Positions 43,074-49,077 of a stretch of DNA of 49,077 nt are shown one piece after another; position 1 is the first letter of the stretch; the number at the start of each line of letters is the position of its first letter. Location: NCBI GenBank assembly GCA_947570615.1, contig CANOVJ010000025.1, positions 1-49,077 of the forward strand, given 5' to 3'. The DNA comes from an uncultured Lachnospiraceae bacterium (GTDB lineage Bacteria > Bacillota > Clostridia > Lachnospirales > Lachnospiraceae). The position numbers and the translations under genes are program-made. The notes beneath the pieces are model-generated. The model had not been told where the DNA came from. It did no database searches and saw only the letters and a program-made list of their open reading frames with translations.

Positions 43074-44213
43074 TCAGTCTTCTGAAGAGTCTGACTCTTT
43101 TTCCTCACGCGCCTTCTTCCACATGGCTCTCATGCGTTTTACATAGGGTATATTAACCCCCTTTTGGGCAAAAGCATAAACCAGAAAAGGATCCTTCAGA
43201 TCGACGGCCCGGGCAAAATACCAGTCCTTCTTCTGCTTAAATTCCTCCACGTCGAACACCTGTGAAAAACGCTCCAGCTTATCCATGACATAGAGCATGG
43301 ACTCGGCCCAGACGCACTTTTTACACCTGCCGCAATTATCTCCCTTCACCATAATACAGGGATGCAGATACTTCCAGGCCGGCGGAAAGTCTGCCAGATG
43401 CGCCAGCTTTTCGGCCCGGGGATAAGCGCCCCCGGCGGAATAAAACGCCGTATTATCTGTTTCAAAGAAGCGCAGCACCGCCAGCTCATAAAAGCTGAAG
43501 CAATAATCCGGAAACCGGAATTCATCGAAGGAGTAGGAGGAGGACTGCAGATAGACGCCAAAGAGCTTTTGGAGCGCCAGCACGGCGCTGGCAAGACGAA
43601 AGCCCTGGAAAGACATGAAATCCTCCGGAAACAGCTCCTGTATATTGCTGTCCACGCCGACTACCTCAAGTCCGTCCAGATCAGTGGCAATCCCCTCTCT
43701 GGCCTTCGCCACCTGTTCCCTAAGTATCTCTGTCTTTTTCCAGGGCAAAAACGTGCCGCTGCTGGTGATCAGCAGATGGGTCAGCTTATAATGGCCCTCC
43801 CCGGGGGAGAGATGCTCCATCACCGTATACATACTGTCAACGCCCCCTGTCCAGCCCGTTCCCACTGCTCCCGCACAGGAAAGCGCCCCCTCCTGAGCCC
43901 GGGCGCGGACGCTTATCCGATGGAGCTCTGGCAGATTATCTGCAAGCATGGGAATCAGGTAATGGTTAATCTGATACAGCAGACGCTTCGTCACCGTCCC
44001 CTCACAGAGCAGGTCGGCCCCTTCCCTCATGGCGGTGGGCAGAAGCGCCACCAGGAAAGCGTCAGCGCGCTCCGCGGTCAGATAAACGCCATATTCCTTT
44101 TCTGCCGAAAACCAGATCGTCTCTCCCTGTCCCTGCCTGTCAACCTCTGCACACAGCCGGATTTCATCGGTTGTTTCCATCAGATACGGCTGTTTCAGTC
44201 TGATTTTGTCCAT
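43074..44213 (-). CDS. PP-loop ATPase-like protein with QueC-like Cys cluster, function unknown
   Basis: A 379-residue protein. An N-terminal domain of about 115 residues (ERADAFLVALLPTAMREG) precedes a PP-loop GTGWTGGVDSMYTVMEH (TGGVDS at 122-127, compare SGGxDS), a later GLEVVGVDSNIQELFPEDF, and a Cys cluster at 286, 294, 297 and 300 (CX7CX2CX2C). PP-loop enzymes adenylate carbonyl or phosphate groups, and the Cys spacing recalls the zinc site of QueC. The ATG at 44213 has AAGGAG 8 nt upstream and aligns with the paralog start. It overlaps that paralog by 50 nt. Its target, possibly a sugar acid, a base or a protein, is not evident. Confidence 0.65.
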   Translation of the reverse strand: MDKIRLKQPYLMETTDEIRLCAEVDRQGQGETIWFSAEKEYGVYLTAERADAFLVALLPTAMREGADLLCEGTVTKRLLYQINHYLIPMLADNLPELHRISVRARAQEGALSCAGAVGTGWTGGVDSMYTVMEHLSPGEGHYKLTHLLITSSGTFLPWKKTEILREQVAKAREGIATDLDGLEVVGVDSNIQELFPEDFMSFQGFRLASAVLALQKLFGVYLQSSSYSFDEFRFPDYCFSFYELAVLRFFETDNTAFYSAGGAYPRAEKLAHLADFPPAWKYLHPCIMVKGDNCGRCKKCVWAESMLYVMDKLERFSQVFDVEEFKQKKDWYFARAVDLKDPFLVYAFAQKGVNIPYVKRMRAMWKKAREEKESDSSED

Positions 44214-45153
44214 CCCATTCTCTCCTTTTCCGCTGCCAGTGCCGACACAGCCCTTTCCTTCCAAATCGTTCCTCCCAGGTCAGCGTATCCGTCGGCACAG
44301 GCACATCCCGCTCGTCCACATGAAGCCACCGCTGCGCCTCACGCCAGCCCTTCAACGCCGTGCGCTTTTTCCAACGCTTCTCCTCCACCCCTGAGGGATA
44401 AAGGGCGAGGCTTTCTGTAGAAACACACATTGCTGTCAACAGATTGAAGCTGGCGGCCTCGCTTCTGTTCATCCTGAAATGGGCCACATCGTACCCGCAG
44501 CTGAGCAGATACACAGAAAACAGGCCCTGCAGCGTCAGAGCACAGGCCATTTCCCGAAAGGGGTACACCTGATAAAAGCGCTCCGAAAGCATCTCCTGCA
44601 AATTGGTATCGACCCCCACCACCTCCAGATGGTTCTTTTTGGCAAAACGCCTGGCCCGCCAAAGCCTTTTCTGAAAAGCTTTCCTTCCCGCCGCTCCTTC
44701 AAAGACGCCGGCATTCAGAACAAGGATATGGGTCAGAGGGTATTCGCTTGCCCGGCCATGTCCCATAACAGTATACAGGGAATCGACAGAACCCGAAAAA
44801 GCGGCTCCCACCGCCCTGCAATTGCGAACGGGTTCCCTCGCCAGCGGGGCGTCGATGGCGATCCCTCGATATTTTGCCCGGCCGAAGGACAGCGCCGGGA
44901 TCAGATAATGGATCAGCTGGTAACAAAGCCGCTCCGATATGGGATCTGCGCATCTCACCTCTTGCCCTCCCCTCATGGCATAAGGCAGAAGCGCCATGAG
45001 AAAGGCGTCAGCCCGGCCGGGAGTAAAGTATTCTTCCTGGGCACAGTCCACAGCGAACCATAAGGTAAATTCTCTCTCATCCGTCGCAATATCGGCGCAC
45101 AGGCGTATGTTTTCTTTTTGAAGATCCAGATATGTCTTTCCTATTTCAAGCAT
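44164..45153 (-). CDS. PP-loop ATPase-like paralog lacking the Cys cluster
   Basis: A 329-residue paralog of 43074-44213, sharing ENIRLCADI, GRADAFLMALLPYAMRGG, RLCYQLIHYLIPAL, the PP-loop AAFSGSVDSLYTVMGH (SGSVDS at 120-125, one Gly replaced by Ser) and HLEVVGVDTNLQEMLSERFY. It ends about 50 residues earlier and has no CX7CX2CX2C cluster. Its C-terminal tail is basic (RHWQRKRREW) and runs into the next gene by 50 nt. GAGGA is 9 nt before the ATG. The pair may form a heterodimer with one zinc-bearing and one degenerate partner; this is inference. Confidence 0.65.
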   Translation of the reverse strand: MLEIGKTYLDLQKENIRLCADIATDEREFTLWFAVDCAQEEYFTPGRADAFLMALLPYAMRGGQEVRCADPISERLCYQLIHYLIPALSFGRAKYRGIAIDAPLAREPVRNCRAVGAAFSGSVDSLYTVMGHGRASEYPLTHILVLNAGVFEGAAGRKAFQKRLWRARRFAKKNHLEVVGVDTNLQEMLSERFYQVYPFREMACALTLQGLFSVYLLSCGYDVAHFRMNRSEAASFNLLTAMCVSTESLALYPSGVEEKRWKKRTALKGWREAQRWLHVDERDVPVPTDTLTWEERFGRKGLCRHWQRKRREWDGQNQTETAVSDGNNR

Positions 45154-45222
45154 ATATTTTTCTTTCCTCGTATCAGCTTTTAAGTTCCATGGAGGAGGAT
45201 TTCGGAATATAATATATCAGGC

Positions 45223-45262
45223 CGCGGGAAAGGGAGCGACACAGAAAAAATGATTTCCCGCG
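45223..45262. promoter_or_regulatory. Long inverted repeat between divergent genes
   Basis: CGCGGGAAA (45223-45231) and TTTCCCGCG (45254-45262) are perfect 9-bp arms with 22 nt between. An octamer GCGACACA also occurs twice, at 45236-45243 and 45260-45267. The site lies upstream of the PP-loop pair and could be an operator. A TGATATATT extended -10 (minus strand) follows it on the PP-loop side. Confidence 0.4.
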
Positions 45263-45364
45263 ACACAGGCGTATCCGTATACTTCCTGTCATAGCATGTT
45301 ATATTCAGCGGTTCTGCCACGTTTCTTTTCCTTCATTTCGTGTACTTTTATTTATTCGGAAAGA

Positions 45365-45393
45365 TTGACAAAGCGCTGAATATATTATAGTAT
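45365..45393 (+). promoter_or_regulatory. Sigma-A promoter of the acidic Ser/Asp/Gly-rich protein gene
   Basis: A perfect TTGACA (45365-45370), a 17-nt spacer and TAGTAT (45388-45393), with alternative TATTAT and TATAAA hexamers nearby. The leader is about 80 nt. The 45154-45480 gap also holds the inverted repeat at 45223-45262 and a leader hairpin, and no gene. Confidence 0.7.
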
Positions 45394-45422
45394 AAAATTG
45401 GAATATATAGAAGGATATGTTT

Positions 45423-45442
45423 TACAAAATACATATTTTGTA
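45423..45442 (+). promoter_or_regulatory. AT-rich hairpin in the leader
   Basis: TACAAAAT and ATTTTGTA are perfect 8-bp arms around ACAT. A second smaller dyad (TTAAAT, TTAT, ATTTAA) ends just at the AAGGAGG ribosome site. These could affect mRNA stability or translation. Confidence 0.4.
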
Positions 45443-45480
45443 GATGAACACTTTAAATTTATATTTAAGGAGGGATTGAT

Positions 45481-46509
45481 ATGGCGACAGGTGCAGATGG
45501 TGCTGCTTCCGCCGGCACTTATACATTGTATAATTTTTTGGGTCAGCCATTGCAGTTTAGTGATGAATCGGCTTTTCTTGCGTGGTATAATGATAACTAT
45601 AAAGATGTTTATGACGCAGATAATATTAAATGGGGAACGGGTGTAAACGGGCAGCTTTATGTTAGTTTCTATGCAATATATGATGTTGATGACCAGAAAG
45701 TATATTATTTCGATTCCCCGGAGAAGATCTGGGATCACGTTAACACATCCGGCCATATACTCCAAACCAGCAAAAACAGTACTGGTTATCATATTTTAGG
45801 CGACTATAATAATCCTGTATATAAGGACGGAAAACCATTAATATTTGAAAACCTGAATGAATATCTTGATGCCCGCGAAAAAGATGACTGGAACGACAGC
45901 TGGACAATGGTACCTCACGGTAAGGTGGATGGGCAGGATGTAATTACTCCTCTCAGCCTCGATGTAGATGACTACGAAGACCTGGGCGATTTTTTCACCA
46001 GTACGGAGCCATACTACGACGAGGCCGGAAATCTGATCGCCACTCCTTCACCGGATACCGGGAATAATGAATCAGCGGATGGGACTCCTTCCGCCGATAA
46101 GGATACAGATTCCTTAACTCCCGGCGGAGAAACTCCTGATTCCGTTGATCCCTCCACTGGCAACGGTTCCTCCGATCAAAAAGAGGATTCCGGTTTCCAG
46201 CCCGAGAGCGGCAACGGTTCGACAGGAAACAGTGGTTCCGGCAATGACAGCTCCAACCCAGCGGAAGGAACCACAGACAGCGGCAGCAGTGATACGCCCG
46301 TTGAAGATAACAATACCGACAATACCGATTCCGGAAGCACAGACGACAGCAGTGACGGGGGAGATTTCTCCAGCGGCGATGACAGTAGCTCTTCCGGTTC
46401 CGGCGAGAGCAGCTCCGGATCGGACAATGGCGGCGATACCTCTTCCAGCCCTGAGAGTACAGACAGTTCTGCAGACGCTTCTCCTGAGCCGCAGACTCCA
46501 GTTGAATAG
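45481..46509 (+). CDS. Acidic low-complexity Ser/Asp/Gly-rich protein, function unknown
   Basis: A 342-residue protein in two parts. Residues 1-165 form a plausible folded domain rich in Tyr, Asp and Asn (TLYNFLGQPLQFSDESAFLA, GKVDGQDVITPLSLDVDDYE). Residues about 185-342 are almost only Ser, Asp, Gly, Thr, Glu, Pro and Asn (SSSSGSGESSSGSDNGGDT). No signal peptide, membrane helix or sorting motif is visible, although such tails are usual in surface proteins. AAGGAGG is 7 nt before the ATG. The gene has its own promoter and a strong terminator, and its first half is more AT-rich than its neighbours, which may mean acquisition. No family is recognised. Confidence 0.75.
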   Translation: MATGADGAASAGTYTLYNFLGQPLQFSDESAFLAWYNDNYKDVYDADNIKWGTGVNGQLYVSFYAIYDVDDQKVYYFDSPEKIWDHVNTSGHILQTSKNSTGYHILGDYNNPVYKDGKPLIFENLNEYLDAREKDDWNDSWTMVPHGKVDGQDVITPLSLDVDDYEDLGDFFTSTEPYYDEAGNLIATPSPDTGNNESADGTPSADKDTDSLTPGGETPDSVDPSTGNGSSDQKEDSGFQPESGNGSTGNSGSGNDSSNPAEGTTDSGSSDTPVEDNNTDNTDSGSTDDSSDGGDFSSGDDSSSSGSGESSSGSDNGGDTSSSPESTDSSADASPEPQTPVE

Positions 46510-46520
46510 ATATGAGATGA

Positions 46521-46552
46521 AAGCTCCTGACAGTCGGTTCTGTCAGGAGCTT
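46521..46552. terminator. Bidirectional intrinsic terminator
   Basis: Perfect 13-bp arms AAGCTCCTGACAG and CTGTCAGGAGCTT around TCGGTT, with TTTT on the right. It lies between convergent genes and overlaps the last codons of the GT2 gene, so it can stop both transcripts. Confidence 0.9.
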
Positions 46553-47598
46553 TTCAGCTTCTGTATTCCCAGTACCGTTTTCCAGACCCGTTCCTTCATT
46601 GCCAGATATGCCAGCAGAACCTGACAGGGATATCTGTCCGAAAAAATCAGCTCAAACCAGCGCTTTCTGCGTCCTTCCAGCTTCCGGAACAGGGGATGCG
46701 CCCTTTCTCCGCCGGCCAGCTCCGTGAGCCTTTGGCATTCGTCTTTTCGTTTGGCCTTCTTCATCAGTAAAAACGATTTTTCCAGATGATAAATGAGCCA
46801 TCCTTCCCAGATCAGGGAGTAAGTGGTATTCCCCTTTCGAAATTCGTGATCCCGGATCGTTTTACAACATTCAAAATAATGGCAGTTTCTCGTCCCATCA
46901 GCCAGATGGCTCAGACTCTTATCATGCTGCCTGTAATAATACCACTTCACCGGAGAATATGCCATGCAGATCTGTCTGCCTGTCAGATAATACATAAACA
47001 GCGTATCCTCTCCACAGGTCAGTCTCTCGTCAAATCTCAGATCCTCTGTCGCATTTCGCCGGATCAGCTTACCGCCAATTCCTGACATCTGCTCCAGATA
47101 CGCTGTGTGGAACCACTCCGCCGGCTTCTCTCCCTCTCCGATTTGCCATTCAGGCTTTTCATCGCCTTCCAGCGTCCGGTTTAACACCTTTTTCATCCGG
47201 CGGTTATTTAATTTTCTGTAATCGCACATCACTGCCACGGCATGAACGCGTTCAGCCTGCCTGACAAAATGCTCCATCAGCAACGGGTGGATCGCATCGT
47301 CGCTGTCCAGAAAGAACACAAAATCTCCCACAGCAAGATCCAGACCATAATTTCTTGCCGCCGAAACGCCCTTGTGATTCTGTGATACCAGTTTAATTCT
47401 GCCATCCTCAGCGCTTAACCCTCTGCATATTTCCGCACTCCGGTCCGCAGACCCGTCATCTATGATCAGTATCTCCAGATTTTTGTAAGTCTGATCTGTT
47501 ACCGACTGAACGCACTGCTCTATAAATAATTCTGAGTTATACACGGGAATAATGACAGAGACCTTTTTCACCGGATTCTCCGGTTTTGTCCCGCTCAA
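46543..47598 (-). CDS. GT2 glycosyltransferase, paralog of the gene at 39668-40843
   Basis: A 351-residue GT-A enzyme: KKVSVIIPVYNSELFIEQCV, ILIIDDGSADRSAEICRGL, KGVSAARNYGLDLAVGD, FFLDSDDAIHPLLMEHFV, MSGIGGKLIRRNATEDLRF and CGEDTLFMYYLTG. No ATG fits the N-terminus. The TTG at 47598 has AAAGGAG 6 nt upstream and is preferred over a GTG at 47631. It follows the DUF1919 gene and is probably cotranscribed with it. It is clearly related to the first GT2 of the other operon, suggesting duplication. Confidence 0.88.
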   Translation of the reverse strand: MSGTKPENPVKKVSVIIPVYNSELFIEQCVQSVTDQTYKNLEILIIDDGSADRSAEICRGLSAEDGRIKLVSQNHKGVSAARNYGLDLAVGDFVFFLDSDDAIHPLLMEHFVRQAERVHAVAVMCDYRKLNNRRMKKVLNRTLEGDEKPEWQIGEGEKPAEWFHTAYLEQMSGIGGKLIRRNATEDLRFDERLTCGEDTLFMYYLTGRQICMAYSPVKWYYYRQHDKSLSHLADGTRNCHYFECCKTIRDHEFRKGNTTYSLIWEGWLIYHLEKSFLLMKKAKRKDECQRLTELAGGERAHPLFRKLEGRRKRWFELIFSDRYPCQVLLAYLAMKERVWKTVLGIQKLKSS

Positions 47599-47632
47599 TA
47601 TGATCTCCTTTCCTGCTTTTCCAGTCAGCACT

Positions 47633-48280
47633 TTACGACCTGTTAAGAAAGGTCACATAATCAAAATCATCCACAGGACGTCTTTTCAGGAGCTGTTTTT
47701 TATACACCGGCAAACAACACAATCCCCCCTTCTGCTCATAGCCCTTTATATGGAAGGAAGACTTAAATTCCGGATAGGTCTTATGGGTGAAAATCACCTT
47801 ATCAGGGTACGGAAGACGTTCGAACCGCGCCAGCGTCTCACGGGTACAGGTATCTGTCCCCATTCCCACAATGAACATATTATTCCGATTTATACGCCTT
47901 TTCCGCTCCTCCCACTTCGACACCCCCTCAGAAAAGGTATCATAATGCACAAAATAAATCTTAATATCCCCCAACAGGCCTACGGGGCATCTGTCGCTTT
48001 CCCCTTCCAGCTCCGCAATCTCCTGAGACATGTACCACTCCAGGTTTTCCACCATTTTCACAAAATCGTTGATTTCAATATTCAGATTAATGGTCGGTGA
48101 CAAAAAAGGGACTTTCAGGTCATAATACATAAAAGTCCCCGTACAGTTTGAGGCGATAATGGTAAAGTCTGTATTCTTAAGCCGCTGACGCTTTCTGATC
48201 TTATATAATCCATATTCGACATTCCGGAATTTTTCATAAACAGCCATGCCCTTATTGTATAAAGTCTTAAACATCTCCAT
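47633..48280 (-). CDS. DUF1919 family glycan-locus protein
   Basis: A 215-residue protein with the DUF1919 pattern: IIASNCTGTFMYYDLKVPFL, SPTINLNIEINDFVKMVENL, CPVGLLGDIKIYFVHYDTF, KWEERKRRINRNNMFIVGMG and LPYPDKVIFTH. The family is common in exopolysaccharide and capsule loci and resembles small sugar- or acyl-modifying enzymes, but no reaction is established as far as I know. Two adjacent ATGs (48280 and 48274) follow GGAGG; the second has better spacing. It precedes the GT2 gene by about 35 nt. Confidence 0.8.
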   Translation of the reverse strand: MEMFKTLYNKGMAVYEKFRNVEYGLYKIRKRQRLKNTDFTIIASNCTGTFMYYDLKVPFLSPTINLNIEINDFVKMVENLEWYMSQEIAELEGESDRCPVGLLGDIKIYFVHYDTFSEGVSKWEERKRRINRNNMFIVGMGTDTCTRETLARFERLPYPDKVIFTHKTYPEFKSSFHIKGYEQKGGLCCLPVYKKQLLKRRPVDDFDYVTFLNRS

Positions 48281-48321
48281 ATACCTCCGGCAATCCGATT
48301 AATCCGCTTCATTTTGTGATA

Positions 48322-48354
48322 AAAGCATCTGGATTTTCATTTTCCAAATGCTTT
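48322..48354 (-). terminator. Intrinsic terminator after the Uma2-family gene
   Basis: Minus strand AAAGCATTTGGA and TCCAGATGCTTT form a 12-position stem with one G-U and a 9-nt loop, followed by TATC; U residues are part of the stem end (CTTTTATC). Confidence 0.65.
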
Positions 48355-48381
48355 CATTAACACTCTGTTTATACCTGTATT

Positions 48382-48915
48382 CTACTGTATTTTTATAGTA
48401 AAATCCTCATATATTCCAACCAGTATATTTTCATCAAAAGAATATTGTTCCATTGTTTCCTTTTCAAATCTGTATACCGTGACCATTTCTTTTTCCGGAT
48501 CAACAATCCAATACTCCCTGACGCCTGCCGTCCGGTACTTAAACAGTTTTGTAAAATAATCCATCGATTTATTTCCAGGAGAAACAATTTCTATAACCCA
48601 ATCCGGAGCGCCATAACACCCTTTATCCGTTATCCTGTTTTTATCGCAAATGACAGATATGTCCGGTTCTACATAATTGGTATCATCCTCATTCAAAAAT
48701 ACTGCAAACGGGGCCGGAAACACCTCGCAATCTCCATTATTTTTCCTGATATATATATTAATTTCTGTATTAAGAAAATTTAATAATCTCTGATGCTTTG
48801 TACTCGGAGGAGCCATATAATAAAGTTTTCCATCAATCAACTCGGCCCTCTCACCATCTGGCAAGGCATAAATATCATCTATTATATATACTTCCTCTTT
48901 TCTCAATGCATCCAT
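48382..48915 (-). CDS. Uma2 family (DUF820) PD-(D/E)XK nuclease-like protein
   Basis: A 177-residue protein with the Uma2 pattern: AELIDGKLYYMAPPSTKHQR, the acidic NYVEPDISVICDKNRI, the PD-(D/E)XK-like GAPDWVIEIVSPGNKSMDYF and KLFKYRTAGVREYWIVDPEK. The role of this widespread family is not established. The ATG at 48915 is supported by GGAGG 10 nt upstream and by a promoter starting transcription near 48934, which excludes longer versions. It has its own promoter and terminator and shows no link to the glycan genes. Confidence 0.88.
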   Translation of the reverse strand: MDALRKEEVYIIDDIYALPDGERAELIDGKLYYMAPPSTKHQRLLNFLNTEINIYIRKNNGDCEVFPAPFAVFLNEDDTNYVEPDISVICDKNRITDKGCYGAPDWVIEIVSPGNKSMDYFTKLFKYRTAGVREYWIVDPEKEMVTVYRFEKETMEQYSFDENILVGIYEDFTIKIQ

Positions 48916-48940
48916 ACTTCTTCCACCTCCAGTCAATATC

Positions 48941-48969
48941 ATTATATCCTGCGGCCTGTAGAAATACAA
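48941..48969 (-). promoter_or_regulatory. Sigma-A promoter of the Uma2-family gene
   Basis: Minus strand TTGTAT (48964-48969), a 17-nt spacer and a perfect TATAAT (48941-48946), about 25 nt upstream of the start codon. Confidence 0.75.
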
Positions 48970-48991
48970 TCAAATTTTCTTCTTTACATTA

Positions 48992-49021
48992 AGAAGAACA
49001 CCGCAAATACGGTGTTCTTCT
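48992..49021 (-). terminator. Intrinsic terminator after tRNA-Pro
   Basis: AGAAGAACACCG and CGGTGTTCTTCT are perfect 12-bp arms with a 6-nt loop, immediately downstream of the tRNA 3' end. The T-run is interrupted (TTCTTAATG). Confidence 0.75.
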
Positions 49022-49024
49022 CCA

Positions 49025-49077
49025 TCGGAGTGACAAGACTTGAACTTGCGGCCTCTACTTCCCTAAAGTAGCGCTCT
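49025..49077 (-). tRNA. tRNA-Pro (anticodon AGG), 3' part, cut by the window edge
   Basis: On the minus strand there is the end of the D arm (AGAGCGC), an anticodon stem CTACT/AGTAG with loop TTAGGGA (anticodon AGG), a T arm with loop TTCAAGT, the acceptor strand CACTCCG and a discriminator A. No CCA is encoded. The 5' acceptor strand lies beyond the window. Confidence 0.8.

Noticed and set aside
43057-43110. Strong terminator between the convergent ABC ATPase and PP-loop genes
   Set aside because: AGACTC/GAGTCT-type repeats and a TTTTT exist, but the pairings are imperfect and partly within coding sequence, so no firm call was made.
48793-49071. Plus-strand frame ending in GVTRLELAASTS
   Set aside because: This is the familiar antisense translation of a tRNA, here tRNA-Pro, running on from the shadow of the Uma2-family gene.

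Overview
The window looks like chromosomal DNA of a fairly GC-rich member of the Clostridia, probably Lachnospiraceae. The evidence is the low-GC-Gram-positive order secG-rnr-smpB-ssrA beside eno, the tmRNA tag AKLNINAEDNLAYAA, AGGAGG-type ribosome sites, frequent GTG and TTG starts, a tRNA-Pro without an encoded CCA, and a Gram-positive-style pel cluster. The genus cannot be fixed from sequence reading alone.

Layout. (1) 1-6.3 kb: housekeeping genes on the minus strand (ssrA, smpB, rnr, secG, a secreted GH25 lysozyme with cell-wall-binding repeats, eno). (2) 6.3-10.5 kb: three GT-C membrane glycosyltransferases, namely a PMT/GT39-like protein and a PIG-V-like protein overlapping a third multi-spanning enzyme. 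(3) 10.6-16 kb: a YtrA-type GntR repressor with an ABC transporter, with a good operator candidate in the promoter region, and divergently a siroheme/4Fe-4S sulfite or nitrite reductase. (4) 16-32.9 kb: one long leftward operon. It starts with pelD (fused to an SDR domain), pelE, a DUF2194 gene, pelF and pelG, and continues with glycosyltransferases, two DUF4832-type proteins and an ~820-residue membrane protein. This reads as a c-di-GMP-responsive Pel-like exopolysaccharide system with extra modules. (5) 33-40.9 kb: a second leftward glycan operon with three GT2 enzymes, a pyruvyl transferase, an FrhB-type Fe-S protein and a second ~800-residue membrane protein paralogous to the first.

(6) 41.0-41.43 kb: the most surprising feature lies in the gap between divergent glycan operons. 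A sigma-A promoter is followed by two tandem 45-nt repeats that can each fold into a pseudoknot, then an intrinsic terminator, then a broken gene. The layout is that of a type III toxin-antitoxin locus of the ToxIN/CptIN kind. The substitutions between the two repeats either preserve base pairing or fall in loops. The toxin gene keeps only its first and last parts, so this looks like an orphan antitoxin RNA beside a toxin remnant.

(7) 41.5-49 kb: a Wzm/Wzt-like polysaccharide ABC exporter, two overlapping PP-loop proteins (one with a QueC-like Cys cluster), an isolated acidic Ser/Asp/Gly-rich protein with its own promoter and terminator, a GT2 plus DUF1919 pair, a Uma2-family protein, and a partial tRNA-Pro at the right edge.

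Functionally, most of the window builds, modifies and exports surface glycans. No tools were available, so all family assignments rest on motifs and recollection of families, and start sites were chosen from ribosome-site spacing.
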